Made by a program: the position numbers and the translations under genes
Shown here: positions 1 through 13,307 of the stretch, one piece after another
How positions within the stretch are numbered: position 1 is the stretch's first letter
Layout: the number at the start of each line of letters is the position of its first letter
Assembly (NCBI GenBank): GCA_900239685.1
Contig: OENT01000551.1
Span: forward strand, 35,496 to 99,495
Direction: 5' to 3'
DNA: 64,000 nt
DNA from: Rotaria macrura
Lineage: Eukaryota; Rotifera; Eurotatoria; Philodinida; Philodinidae
The notes under the pieces: generated by a model
Seen by the model: only the letters and a program-made list of their open reading frames with translations
Told to the model about the DNA's origin: nothing
The model's database searches: none

Positions 1-971
1 TTTTGATTCCTAATCAAATTCTTTTTGATTTGGAAGATTTCAACCGATTGTAATTTTGATTTCATTGCGCAATAGTCCGATGATAATCTGATCTAATCTG
101 ACATTTTTCATTGGGGTGTCATGCGTAGTTTGAATTCTTCTCGATACCAACACAATGTATCTGAATTTAAGTTTCGTTTTCTATTGTATTTTAACTAAAC
201 CTGTATGATTCAATGAGAACTACAAAATGACCTGTTTTTTATTTCGATTCAGGTTTATCATTCCGAAACAAAATAAACGATTTTTAAAGAATTAGTTCTA
301 CGTTTGGAATAAGTATGCTAATTCGAATGATTTGAAAGTTTCTCTTGTGTTGGAGCAGCTCATACTGTAACTGTATAAGTTGATTTGCTGACTAAGCATT
401 CGTTTATAGATTCAAGTGCTGAATACGAGATTTTTCAGGACCAATACTTTTTAGAGCTGGTATTGGACTCGTTAGTCTCTATTTGAGTCTTGCAATGGAA
501 GATGTGAAATAGATTGGCTTCTTATCTATTCCGCGGATTCCTAATAAATAGCAAGAGAATGCGATGTTGGAAGCAGTGAGAATAATAAGAGTGTACAGAC
601 AGAGATAATTACTGTAATAATCATATCAACTAGCTAAAGACTTTCTTTTGTTGATCAATGTGTGACCTTTCAACTAATCTCTGACATAATGAATATTAAT
701 GACTCAGCAGGTATTTATATAATACACACTTCTGACTGATGAATCACTCTTTTCCATCAAATCTACCATAACGCGTCTGATAGTGACTTCAGCAGTCAAT
801 TGAAAGCATATATAATCACCAGCAAGTAAAATTATTCAACCACTTCATTGAATCCTTAAATTAGGTAAACAGCTTCTCCTCCTCCTTATGATTAGAAAAG
901 CTAAACAGTTAGCATGCTGACTATTGGTCAATGAAAACGATCCTTTATCAAATGATGGTTGATCGGGTATC
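1..971. other. non-coding stretch
   Basis: I see no convincing exon, repeat or RNA gene here on either strand. The sequence is AT-rich with frequent stops in all frames. Confidence 0.5.
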
Positions 972-1136
972 ATGGACCAAGCTCCACAAGATCAAGAAGC
1001 AATTCTTCTTCTCCTTTTATTCGTTATCATTGTCTTTGTATTGGAAAAACTATTTTTTTCAGAACGAACAATACTCTTTCGTACCTGTATGGTCATACTC
1101 TTGGGTGTTCGCTTGTTACTTCGTAGCAGTGATTGA
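972..1136 (+). CDS. possible 54-residue membrane peptide (weak)
   Basis: An ATG-led frame gives a short protein starting MDQAPQDQEAILLLLLFVII. It has one long hydrophobic stretch over about residues 11-25, then a basic, leucine-rich tail ending in RSSD. It overlaps a longer open frame (931-1365) in another register, so at least one of the two is accidental. I do not recognise either. The hydrophobic run could be a single membrane segment. No introns, promoter or homologue can be argued from the sequence, so this is only a candidate. Confidence 0.15.
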   Translation: MDQAPQDQEAILLLLLFVIIVFVLEKLFFSERTILFRTCMVILLGVRLLLRSSD

Positions 1137-1681
1137 TATTGGCCAATTCATCATGGTCCAATCCAAGTTCAAATATAGTTTTTCGTCACTCAAAATTCTT
1201 TTTCAGATATCAGCCTCATTTTCAGTGAATTTAAGCGAAACGTATCAATACTCGAAATTAAAAAATCATTATCTCATCTGGCATTGTTTTTTTGTCTCAC
1301 GTAAAGCTCGAAATGTATCAACTTTTAGTGACCCAACACGACCGAAGTTGAATACTCCTTTGTAATCCTCAGCACTCCTAAAATGGGGGGTACGTTGTTC
1401 TTCCCGTGACAAAAGCAAAATGAAGTCATTTTGGAAAATATTTCGTTTTTCGTTCCTTTTAAAAGGAACTCATAGTGAAAAGACGAATCACTTGTAGAAA
1501 ATGATTTGAAATGCTTTATTCACACTCGAGTGATTTATAATAGCATAAAAAAGAATGATATTCTTATTCGATCTGATGGATTTGAATAAAGAAGAGTGAA
1601 GCATAGAAATCAATGATGGAAAAAATGATGTTTCGAGGATAGTAAAATCTAGATCTCAAAAGATAATGCGTAACAGTTTAC

Positions 1682-1834
1682 CTGGTACCGAGGATAGGTG
1701 TTGATAACTTCATTAAGACGTGTACAAACATTGCGACATGATAGAAGAATGGTTAATCGATCAAGTTCGTCCAATATTCGATAGATTAAATCGACGGGTA
1801 ACGTATGCATCGACGAAGCAACATTGCCCGACAT
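1682..1834 (-). CDS. F-box exon of a bdelloid-type F-box protein (partial)
   Basis: This is the first coding exon of an F-box protein. The translation has the F-box core LPVDLIYRILDELDRLTILL followed by the conserved CRNVCTRLNEVINTYPRYQ tail. F-box domains bind SKP1 and recruit substrates to SCF ubiquitin ligases. The exon ends at CAG followed by GTAAAC, a good donor, straight after the YPRYQ motif, where I would expect this family to be spliced. The start is either the first methionine (1834) or the one nine codons in, just ahead of the F-box. I could not find the downstream LRR-like exons toward lower coordinates, so the gene is probably a fragment or has lost its 3' part. Confidence 0.55.
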
Positions 1835-3155
1835 TTTCGTGTTGTATTTGTACTACACGTGGCTTTTGATGAAATGTATACTCTTTGCAAGAGTATGTTA
1901 TTCTTCTTCGGACATTTTTGTAATGGTGTGAAAAACTATGAAATAGCGATAAATAGTCACATGAGAAGAGGACTAGTTTTGCACTCGTAGATCAATCGTT
2001 GAAAAAGACAGAAAAATTCACGACGAATAAATAGTTTGGAGAGAACGAATAAAACGTTATCGAAAGTAAACAAGCATATATTCAATAATAAACCATATCG
2101 ACACCGATATTAATAAGAAGTGACATTATTTCAGAAGCATTTTCGGTGCATTTATTTTGCTGACATTTACAAAAAAAAGTATCCTATCTTTTACATATCA
2201 ACCAGTTTGAGCTTTTCGACCTCACAAACAGTTTATAAAATTTGCATTTAGAGTTTGTGTATCTTCAAGGGTGTTGGGTGCGGTGGATACGATTGCTGAC
2301 CAAAAGAACACCCACAAATAGACTAGCTTTTTGGGAGAGTAAAAACAAAAGAAATGGAAAAAGATTAATTCGTTCCTTATATGACATGGAACGTGCCATA
2401 AATTTTTCATCTTTTCGTTTGCCTTGTCCTACTTAATATAACTGTTGTTATTCATCTATGAGAAAACAAAATGTTCGTTCTCTCCTCCTCTTATTTCTTT
2501 CAAGGATTGACGTCAAGGTTTAGATATTTTCGAAAACCATGACAATAGATAGAATCATTAGTAAACAAAATTTCTTTCTGTTACTTATGTCGAACTCATC
2601 TCAATCACTTCTGTCATTGCATAAATTTGTCTCGTTTTTTAGATGTGAGAAAAATCCCACTTCAGTCATTGGTCAAACCAATTAATCTAACTCTGTGTCG
2701 ACTAACTTTCATTCGACGAAACTTTGTAGAGTTGTACTAATCTCAACTCACATTTTACTTATTTAACTATTTTGAAAATCTTCGATTTTCGAAGATAAAG
2801 AATGTTTCACACCAATGTTTCTGTTCACTTCTTCCTAATCTTCATCTACTATACCAACTTTCAAAGTTTGCTATTCTCGGTTACTATGCAAATTCTGAAG
2901 ATGATCAATTAGTATTTGAACAAATATTTTCGAATCGTATTCGCACTCTGAGATCAGTTATGTTCGATTTTATTTTACTATTATTCACTATCAAATATTG
3001 ATTGTTTAACACTAAGCTCTTATGTAGGCAATGTTCATTGTTTCTTAGAACGAACACCGATATCAATATAAATAATGAAGACATGACAAACATCAACAGA
3101 AACATGTTCTAACATATTTTATCGATATTATCTTATCGAAAAGTAAATTTTTCAG
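1835..3155. other. non-coding stretch between two F-box remnants
   Basis: Several short overlapping open frames lie here on both strands, but none shows a recognisable domain or a consistent splice pattern. I see no RNA gene or element ends. Confidence 0.4.
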
Positions 3156-3440
3156 GTTCCATAGACTTTTATAATATTGATACTGTGATAGAATTATTTG
3201 AACTGAGTAGTTCGTCATTGTCTCAACTTCATCATTTAATTATCAAAGGTGACGTAAATGAAACATTTTTCGATGGACACTAATAGGAACAAATAATTTA
3301 ACGTTATTTACCATCATTAGAATGTTTTCAATTTAATTTCAATATGATAAATGACAATAATGGGAAGTATGTGGCACGTATCAAATGATGGCGTGAAAAC
3401 CAAAGTGGTACAGTGGAAGTCCTAATGAAGACTAGCATCA
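3156..3440 (+). pseudogene. decayed F-box/LRR-like exon
   Basis: After a TTTTTCAG acceptor, one frame reads SIDFYNIDTVIELFELSSSS and continues with LSQLHHLIIKGDV. It is then broken by TAA TAG, carries on as EQII, has another TAA, and resumes with RYLPSLECFQFNFNM. As I know the family, bdelloid F-box proteins have in this position a W-E-Q-[LI]-I..YLP.L..F pattern, so the frame is homologous coding sequence with at least four stops. It is on the opposite strand to the F-box exon at 1682-1834 and therefore belongs to another copy. I read it as a dead paralogue. Confidence 0.55.
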
Positions 3441-6400
3441 CTAAGTAGAAAGCTGACCGATGGTACACATTCTAACTGAGTTGACTCTTATATCTGGACT
3501 AGTTTTTATGCGTAGACGCGAATATTCATGACTCGAGCTATTGAGAAAAGATGGAAAAACAACTTTTTACTCTTTTCTTTGGTCATAGTTTATCTAAATA
3601 GTTTACGTTTTTATTTGCTACTCCACAGCATATCACATAGGTAAATTGGTAACATTTGATTTCGATCATAGGAATTATCGTGAACGAATAATAACTCCAA
3701 TTATATAAACATAAAATACAAGAATTAGTTTTGTGTGTTAACTCATATGCAGATTCCGGCAGCAGACTTCATATTTACTACTATTTTCTAAAGTGATAAA
3801 ATTATGCCTCAATACTAATGTAGAGTTGCAGAACATCGTAGAACCACCATCGAACACATTAAATCTAGACAACGTACAACAACTTGGGGTAGTTTATCCA
3901 GTTACAGCTGAGTTCCATGGAATCAATTGGAATTCAGGAGTAATAGTGGCCTGGTATAAGCAGCTGCGGGTGTGAGGTTGCATCTGCGTGAATGTACCTG
4001 TTCCTTCAATGGTCACTCTCATCCGCACTCAAAACCAGTACCACAACAGCACACCGACACTTCGACCAAGGTCGTATACATACGGTTTGAAAATTTCAGC
4101 AGAAACGAAATTCTTTGGGTTCGTTTGAGTTTATTCTTCGAGTGTTTCGTTTCTTCTTCTATCTCATAGCACTCCTATTATATAGTTGTAGCAAGAGAAA
4201 GTATTTTAATCAAGAAAGTTAATACTTTTCAGGTTGTAACTGATCCTGACGCTGCATATTTTCTCTTTTATATATAAAAACCGGTGAAAAAAGGATTAAC
4301 ATTGCTTCGATTTTACTTAAAACTCGATTAGATTCTCCATAATAAGAAATTTTCATTGGAAGTGAGCATTTCACTATTTCAGTAATAGGAAGGATCATAA
4401 AGAAAAAAATTTGAGTATAGATTCTCAGAATGGATTACTAACATCCAAACTAATACTTTTATATGAATTATCTGCAACTGCAAAGAAAACCAAGACAAAT
4501 ACTAGATACGAAGCATACTTTCTGTGACGTACCCAGGACCTGTGTGCATACAGCACTATTCAAGCTGACAACGGTGCATTTTTATTTTATAAAAATCATT
4601 TTTTCATCAAATCGACCGTAATGAACGTGATGGATCCTTAAATAAAATCATATTTGTTCTAGCGGATACGTACTGTTTCAATAATTCTGATTCTAGAAGT
4701 CATTGATCGAATTGTAGATGATGACTCTTGATCATGTAAATAGTTAACGTAACAAAGCTAGCTGATCAGATTCTCAAACCAAGTAGCAACGCTATAAACC
4801 AAGATAGTTATTCAGAACAGCATGCACACATTCATACGATGATGTCTGCATGCATAGTCAAACGTTTTCTGTTTTTCATACTCTTAAAAATTCACATGCA
4901 ACTTATGATTGAATCGGTTCTATTAATATAAAAGCGGTTGTTTTTGCAACCATATTATTTTACCCTAGTAGAGGTCCAATACTATGTGTAATCGATTTAT
5001 TTTTGTCTATAACCCATCAGACGTAACCAAAAAATTTCATTAACAATAGTGTTGATTGAAATCAATATTCGTCTATTGAATATGAGCCATGTGGTTTCGC
5101 TTATTTATAAGCAAGTTTTGTCTCACATCAGCATTGATTGATCTATCTAGTAAGGATGCCATACAGAGAACATTGAACGAAAAAAACGGTTTCATGAGTT
5201 TTGATTCTGAAATAACTAGTAGACTAATTGCCGATAAAGAGTTGCGACATTTAATAAAATGTTCGACGTACATACACTTAAAGATTTCGTTGGAACTCAT
5301 CGAGTCATTCATAATTCGTATTCATGTTGAACTTACAAGAAATCTTGATTCGACAAATATTCGAGAAAAATCATTGCAGTTGTTCGATCACCCGTGAGCT
5401 TATGAGTTATAGTTTATATGATAGAAACCAACAAATCAATCTAGCAATAGTATACTTAACCTTACTAGTGTTTCTTCGAAGTTGAACCGTGGGTTTGAAT
5501 GAAATAAAGAACACATCCTCACTCTATACAAGAATGCCTCACTTTGGCTTGCATGAAATTTCGTTCTACATAGTTTGTCTTTTTATCTTTTTTCTATACT
5601 GGGGACCGAAATTTTAAAAACGATAAAACAACAATAAAATACTGTGTGAATAGAATTCTTCTTCCGAAACGCTCGTTCAGAATTTAAAACGATGCCCAAA
5701 TAAGTTTCATTTCAGAATCTGTCCACCGATATAGATGCACATGTTGATAAACAGAATTAATGACTCGTAACAGACGCTTGTAGTATTCACTTAATGTTCA
5801 ATATAAAAAGATTCATACGTATTCGAAAACGAGCAATGAATATTATTGGAATACAATAAGCTTAGCGGTAATAAGGATAAATATATGAAGACAAATACTA
5901 AAAAACTACTAAGTTGAGCAAAGCATCTTCCACTGTTAATTAATTTGACGATATCTCAAGATTGCTTCAAGGAGCTAATGAGATGATGAGGAATAGGAAA
6001 GGACTTAGACGTATGGGTATTTTTATACAGGGATGCCTCAATACATCGATCTACGGCTCTCTCGTGATTTCATGACTCTTCGAAGAAAAACAAACGTGTG
6101 CGTTCAGAATTATATTTCTCATACTCACACGAGAATGTATCTGGAAAGATAAATTGACATGCATGAATGTATACAATACTGTAGACACCATCTTTTCAGT
6201 ATCGTGAAATCGTGGACCTTTTCTTCGTCAGGAACTATTAGATGACAATTGATCTATCTGTTTCTGTTTGATCATTCATTATTCCCGTTAATAGATCGAT
6301 TAGTATCTCGTTCTTTTGTGTCTAACTGATAAGTGTAGAAAGCCGATGTGACAACAATAATATATTAGAGTTCGTATCAGTACAGCGAGAAAATGATATA

Positions 6401-9206
6401 AGACAAGGAAAAAAGAGAAATAATATGGCAATACAATTGTAATCTTTATATGAAATAGTGAAGAACATCTTACTACACAATAATCGTTTTTATTCTTGTG
6501 GACTCTTCAAAAAGATTATGTACAACAGTCGTGGCTTTAATTTTATAAAATTGCGAAAAACAATTTTATCAAAATATAGTTCCTTGTAATTAACTGGCAT
6601 GTTTGAAATGTTTCTGGTTAATTCATATAAAAGTTACAAATGTATGTTACCAGTGTTTCTGTTGATATATCATTGATGAATTTGCAACGAATAACAGTGT
6701 TTGAATGAGGAGATCGAAGAGAAATAGGAGTCAATATTCTCTGCCATTAATTTTACATTCTACGTTCATATTGAGTTTGTCTGGGAAGCGAATTCACCTT
6801 TACTTATGTAAATTCCTCTAGTGACTGCTGAAATAATATTATCTTCCTTAGTAAGCAATGAATTGAAAAATATTATCAGAGTCAAAACTGACCCCATGAC
6901 TTATGTGATCTCTAAAACATTCAATCTAATTAAAATCTACGCCACTATCGATGGTTATGTTAGGTTATATTTATTTCGAAAAATTAGTAGGAACTAGTGT
7001 AAGTTTCTAATAAATTATGATTGTCATCGTATAAATTGACGATGATCATGAATGTAGATGCCTTTTCAGTGGCAAAAACATTGAAAAAATTTTATGAACT
7101 GAATACGAAAACATTCTGGTAGAAAAGCTTTACGGCAATATATCATTTTTAAACATTCATACAAGTGTTTCCTACTCACAAAATAGTGCAGTTTTGTATA
7201 CATTAATGAACGTATCGCTAATTTTGACTTTTATATAAATTTCGATGAAAATCGACAAAACTGCTGCACAATTCCAATTGTGGAAAAAATTTACATAACA
7301 ACTATCTGATTGTATTTGCCTCGGAAAGCTCTTGCATTTGTTTGAATTTTTCTCTCATTTACTCAAAGAGTCCCGTCTCCTGTTCTGACCTCTTCACTTT
7401 TTCATTATTAGTAGATCTTCATGATGTAAAATCTTGATCAATTTCAAAAAAGTTAATTGACTTTGCAATATGTGAAAATGAATAAATAATAACATCGGAT
7501 CAATGAGTTTACCTTCGATATAAATAGATTGAAGTATGAAAGAAGTTTTTATATCATGACGCGGATTGCTTACATAAGTAGATTGTTCATCATGAAATAG
7601 AATAATGACTTCATATATGAGTATGAATAATATGAAATAAAATAAAAATACTAAACACAAAGATCCCAGTGTTTTCTTTGCATATATATATATATATATT
7701 CAATATAAACACGACACATTCTCAATATAGCCAGTAAATGCCCACTCTAATAGACTAATTTCAACTTGAATCATGTATCCATCTCTATAGAAAGTAGACA
7801 CTACTTGTCAAAATTGAATGAGCGATATAATACATGTATGTCGTACCTCACATCAGACAAACTCATATTTGCATCTAAAAACAATACATTTATCTTCTTC
7901 CAGTGTACTCTGCGTAGAATATCTAATTGAGCTTAACTCATAACCACTTTCTTGTTGACAGAGAGGGACTTTTGAAACTTCTTCTACCGACATAGACATA
8001 AAAAATACCCCATTTTCGGTTTGAATTGAATATAAAGTTAAGAAGAATATTCGATATACTTTTGTCTCATCACTACTATATAGAATATCTGTAAGTGATA
8101 CAATCCATTTTGAATTCATTGGGTTTTGAGTTATCTGATGTCAAGAGATCAATAAAACCAATCGTTATTTATATAAAAAAAATGTAAACTATATTAAATC
8201 GGATATCCAAAATTTACTTTTGATTAGTAACTTTCATTTTAACTCATGTATTGTTGAACTCTACGGTTAGTTATTTATTATGAAGAATCGGCAATAAATA
8301 TTGAAAGTTAAACGAAGGGATTTATCGATTGATACATTCGATCTCTATTGGAGATCATTCGTTTTACGATCTGAAGTTCGATGTTCATTTGCTGAATTTC
8401 TAAATCATATCGAACGATCGTTGGTGTGGCCTCGTATTCTGAGTCGGACCCTCACACTTTCTTCAATATGGAAAACTCACTATTCAGTTTTGAATGAGTC
8501 AGAGTGGTTCAGGATGTTGGTGTTATGGTATTCTAACCTAAGTACACAACCTAAAGACAGTAATTTTGAAATTTTTCAATATGGTTGATGCTTTACTGCG
8601 TTTTTCTTCGTAATAATCGGCAATATTCGTTGGCGAAACAAGAAAATCATTATACTAGAGTAAAATTTCATTCAATAAAGACAGCCTTTTCTACTTTCAC
8701 CAATGAATATGAATAGCACAAATATACAGTAACGACTTCGATGAATATACATCTGACAATACAAACAAAATAACACGTCGAGAGTTTGGTTCTTTTCAAA
8801 GTTTAAAACACATCAGACACCTACACTCACTAGACAGTGTATAAACACATTTCAACCGAATCTGAACAAAAATGGATCAATCTATGATTTAATATTGCCG
8901 TTGCGCTCTCATCTTTTAGAATTTATTTCCTAGTTCTGTCTTATTAGATAAACTATTGAAGTTTATACAAAATAATTCTTCGATTATACGTGATTTTTCA
9001 GGTATTTGTTTTTTGATCATACGCAATGAGCTGTTCTCACATTTCTGATTGCACGAATGATCATTTGACAATGAACCTCTTTTTCTTCCAATCATTTAGA
9101 TGTTCATAATATAGTCAAGAAATAAATTGATCTTTGTGTGTTAATTGTTCAATTGCGTCACGGTCACTCCTTTGTTTCGGTTGATTGATGTACGATCACT
9201 GCCTGC
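3441..9206. other. long gene-poor stretch
   Basis: About 5.8 kb without a gene I can defend. The longest open frames are a 102-residue plus-strand frame at 5089-5397 overlapping a minus-strand frame, and a 95-residue frame at 8301-8588. Neither shows a domain. The stretch 3793-4100 is less AT-rich than its surroundings and could be an old coding relic, but I cannot name it. Confidence 0.4.
7682..7699. repeat. (TA)n microsatellite
   Basis: An uninterrupted run of about nine TA dinucleotides in non-coding DNA. Confidence 0.85.
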
Positions 9207-9215
9207 TATATAAGG
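9207..9215 (+). promoter_or_regulatory. TATA box of the CBP/p300-like gene
   Basis: TATATAAGG lies about 500 bp upstream of the coding start of the acetyltransferase-like gene. A consensus donor GTAAGT at about 9300 and an acceptor TTCTAG seven bases before the ATG at 9719 suggest a roughly 410-nt intron in the 5' leader. If so, the TATA box would sit a normal distance from the transcription start. The assignment is inference. Confidence 0.45.
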
Positions 9216-9718
9216 ACGTGCAAACAAGTGTAATGCACCACTTCACATAATACTCTCTAAGAGCATCACAACTGTCCTACTCAAAAAAAACTTTTAACGT
9301 AAGTTGAAAATGGAACCATATAATGATATAGCTCTAGTTGTACTTAGCTCTTGTATTATTGTATGACGTCTGAAATAGTTGTTCAAATATACAATTACAC
9401 TAAAGAATAAATTTTTCTTTTCTAGATAGTGTTAAACTTATCGATATCAACTTCGCCAAAGAGCATTTCAAAAAGTAAAATTTTCTTCAAAAAGATTTAA
9501 CAAGACATGCGCACCAGAAAATGAGATCATTTCATTTTCTAATAGCTTTTAATTTCCACTCATAGACATTCCTAGCGTTTGTTTTACATTGTTCTATATC
9601 GTTCTATCGAACGATATTAACACACATCATTGTCTAAACTTGACTATGGATTGAAACTAAAAATCTCTACATTAAACGTATATAGTAATTTCTTTCAATT
9701 TACGCTTCTAGATTTTCA

Positions 9719-12305
9719 ATGTTCAAAAACGAAATAACTCACGATAATTCTTCACATTGTCCAACAATGGAACAAATCGATGCATCAAGTAAACAATTAC
9801 CTAAACATCCCGTACAATTTACATCTGAAGATTTACGGACACATCTTGAACCAATTATTCAAAAAATGATTGTTTGCGAAGATTCCGATCCATTTCGTCA
9901 ACCTGTTGATCCGGTTGTACTTAATATACTTGATTATCCAACCATAGTTAAACATCCAATGGATCTATCAACGATGCAAAATAAATTATTAAATGAAGAA
10001 TATAAAACTCCATTAGAATTCTGTGATGATACATGGCTTATGTTCAATAATGCATGGATTTATAATAAAAATTCATCACACATCTATACACAGTGTACAA
10101 AACTTGCGAAACTATTTGTTGAATCCATTAATCCTGTTTTACAAGCATTAGGTTATTGCTGTGGTGATCAATATGTATATTTACCAAAAGTTATGATTTG
10201 TTATGGAAACAAAAAATCTTGCAAAATCGAACGTGGTGTTAATTATTATTATTATATCAATCATGAACCATCAAAATTTGATCTATCCAATGATATATAT
10301 ACATTTTGTGTTACATGTTTTAATTCAATTAAAAGTGAATCAATATTTGTCGATGATAATCCAACTAAAACATCAGTTGAAATACCAAAAAGTTTATTTC
10401 TATTGACTTCAAATGATAAACTAGAATCTGAAATAATGATTAATTGCATTATATGTACACGTCGTTGGCATCAAGTATGTGCATTACATGTCGATTCAAT
10501 CTGGCCTGAAAGCTTTATATGTCATACATGTATAAGTGAATATAATATAAAACGTTAAGAAAATCCTTATACAGCACGAAAACTAACAACATCTGATTTG
10601 TCATCGCAATTAGAACAACGTGTTAATAGTTATTTAAATTATAAAAATTGTTATGAAAGTCGTATTACAATCCGTATATTCGATTCCAATTATAAAGCAT
10701 GTGAAATAAAACCACAATTAAAAAAATATTATTTAAATCAACTTACAACTAATGGTTTTCCATATAGAACAAAAGCAATATTTGCTTTTCAAGAAATCGA
10801 TGGTGTTGAAGTTGCTTTCTTCGCCATGTATGTACAAGAATATGATGAACATTGTCCTGCGCCAAATACGCGCCGTGTTTTTATTTCACATGTTGATACG
10901 GTACATTATTTCCAACCAAAAATTTATCGTCAGGACATTCATCATCAAATTATAATTGGTTACTTAAATTATGCTAAACAACATGGCTTTATGTTTGCTC
11001 ATATACGGGCTTGTCCAGCAAGTGAAGATTTTGATTACATATTTCATTGTCATCCATGTGAACAAATTTTATTGAAGCCAAAGCGCCTACAAGATTGGTG
11101 TATACAAATGCTTGATAAAGCAATTGTTGAACGTATTGTTATTGATTATAAGGTAAACTTCAGACAGACATCTTCATGAATAGATAAGCATCTTTTGGTG
11201 ATATTGAACGTGTGTTATTGAATTTCTTCGCTTAAAAAAAATGAGAACTCACGTAGAATTAAAGATTATCGAATATTTTCATGAATATATTTTATGTGAT
11301 TGATTTAGGATATTATGAAAGATTGTTTGGATAATCCAGTTCAAACAATTCTTGATATTCCATATTTCGATGATGACTTTTGGCCGACTACTATTGAAGA
11401 AACTATTCAAAATATGTTTTCATGATTGATCATAAAAATTAATTTTTATATCACATTTTATTTTAGAAATTGAAGCAACACGAACCATTGTCGATGAAGA
11501 TATAAATGATCCTATTCAACCGGAAGAAATAGCCGAAGTTAGTAAAAATTCTACAATCTATTTACTAGTCAAACTTGAAATTCAGCTAAAGATAAATTCA
11601 TCGAATCGTATGAGTAGAATAGATTAAATCGATTTTTTAATAGTCATCATTCAAATCTTGATTTTACCTACAGTATGAATATTTAACGTTTCCTTTTAAT
11701 TTAGATTTCTGGCAAACGTAAATGTGTCAATACATATGAAAAGAAAAATCAAAAGACATATTGTACGGATTTACTATTTGCAATATTTACAACTATGGAG
11801 AAACATAAAGAGGTAAATTATTCAAACGAATATAGCAGCAACAAACAGTAAACTTCATTGTTGAGCTTCTCATACGAATATTTAAATGATAATATTTACA
11901 ACTTACATCTATATAATTATTTAGGCATTCTTTGTTATTCGGCTTAATCATCGAGCACCATCTTCTCCAGTAATCAATGATACCGATCGTCTTATTCAAT
12001 GTGGTTTCATGGATACACGAAATGTATTTTTAAATTTTTGTCATGATCAAAATCATGAGTTTTCTTCATTACGTCGTGCAAAATTTTCAACTATGGCTTT
12101 ACTATATGAATTACATACATCAGAAGCAAATCAATTTACATATTATTGTGATAAGTGTCGACAACAATGTGATATTCATTATCATTGTGCAACATGTGAA
12201 GATTTCCATCTATGCAAAACATGTTTTAATATTGAACCAAAACATGCACATCAAATGGAATGTTCATCATCATCTTTAGTTGATATTACTCAAAATGATA
12301 AATGA
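9719..12305 (+). CDS. CREBBP-like: CBP/p300-type histone acetyltransferase core, with one in-frame stop
   Basis: Exons: 9719-11152, 11309-11415, 11467-11537, 11705-11812 and 11925-12305. Order: bromodomain (DPFRQPVDP, DYPTIVKHPMDLSTMQNKL, LMFNNAWIYN; about residues 60-150), RING/PHD cysteines (ending C..CRRWHQVCALH and CHTC), KAT11 acetyltransferase (FPYRTKAIFAFQEIDGVEV, PAPNTRRVFISHVDTVHYF, DYIFHCHP), TTMEKHKE linker, and ZZ zinc finger (YYCDKC..CDIHYHCATCEDF). In the family this core acetylates histones in the nucleus as a transcription co-activator. TAZ, KIX and the glutamine-rich tail are absent. A TAA at 10556-10558 sits in frame where the family has lysine between PHD and HAT; coding similarity resumes at the next codon. 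The 11415/11467 join is also out of frame by one base with canonical sites. It is either a recently disabled copy, two shorter products, or sequence error. Confidence 0.85.
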
Positions 12306-13262
12306 ATAATAACGACAAATCTATAGAAAGTATTCAATTATAACGAGAACAATTTTTGTTACGTAGTTTTCGATATTAACGTGTCATACAGCACATAAAT
12401 GATTTTGTTCCATACTAAATGTTGTCTGAATCAAAAATGTCAAATTTCATTTTGTTGTATTTATTTTACATTTAAACTATAAAAAAAGACAAGTATCTAA
12501 TTTAGAAAACAAATCTACATCGTATGATGTAACAAGAAAAAATATCGTGCTAATACAGACCCAAGATAAATTATTTGCTTCGAAAGTTTTCATTTTTGAA
12601 CAAAAACTCGTGCGTTTCTATATTGCTTATATATTTATACGAACTTGATTTTGCGAAATAAATCAGGTCAAAATAGTTACGTCATAATTTTCTTATGTTA
12701 TATCTAGTTAAATGACTAACAGCATTATTCAATAGTAAAAAGTATATAGGATGACTTTAAAATAGTGTAGCACACAGTGTATTCGATTTGCCCTTTTGAC
12801 TAAAATAGTAGCATATCATTCAATATCTGAATGTTGTAATTTATTCAAAATTTTGCAAATAGAAAGTAATCGAACGTAATAAAATACGATGTATACATTT
12901 AGTTTTTCTATTATAGCATCTAGTATTTTGTCTTCTTTGCTTTTATTTATATTTGTCATCATATGAGGCGAAGAAGACCATCATTCATGCTCTCAAATAC
13001 ATCGACTCTGTCTTTCGTTCGATTTTATTATTCCGAGCAGTATTTCTTGTTCGCAGAAAACTGCAAGGCTATTTCCAGTCAAATCTGTGCTCGATGCATG
13101 CCGACATCGACATATTGTATGTGACATTGTTGCTTTGTAGTTTTCTTCAACAGTAACTTCTGCTTTCAATCATGAATTTCCACAATAAGTTGATCATATC
13201 ATTGAAGAGCTGCCACTACTGAAAATTTAATTCAACAACTAGTTTTCTACAATTCCATCAGT
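12306..13262. other. intergenic
   Basis: AT-rich DNA downstream of the CBP-like gene. The open frame at 12953-13156 shows no domain. Nothing else is recognisable. Confidence 0.4.
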
Positions 13263-13307
13263 CAAGAGCTATGCCCAACAAGATGGACAATTCAAGCGAA
13301 ACATGGC
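13263..13307 (+). mobile_element. possible hAT transposase fragment
   Basis: One frame reads QELCPTRWTIQAKH. The CPTRWT core is typical of the hAT/DUF4371-type transposase and ZMYM-like proteins. Similarity fades within about 15 codons on each side, so only a scrap survives. The call rests on one short motif. Confidence 0.3.

Noticed and set aside
931..1365. 144-codon plus-strand frame
   Set aside because: Rich in Phe, Tyr and Ser as expected from random AT-rich DNA, overlapped by another frame, with no domain or splice context.
10554..10574. A 21-nt GT...AG micro-intron that would remove the in-frame stop of the CBP-like gene
   Set aside because: The codons inside it after the stop match the family linker (ENPYTA against ENKFSA), so the segment is homologous coding sequence, and 21 nt is far below the smallest introns seen here.
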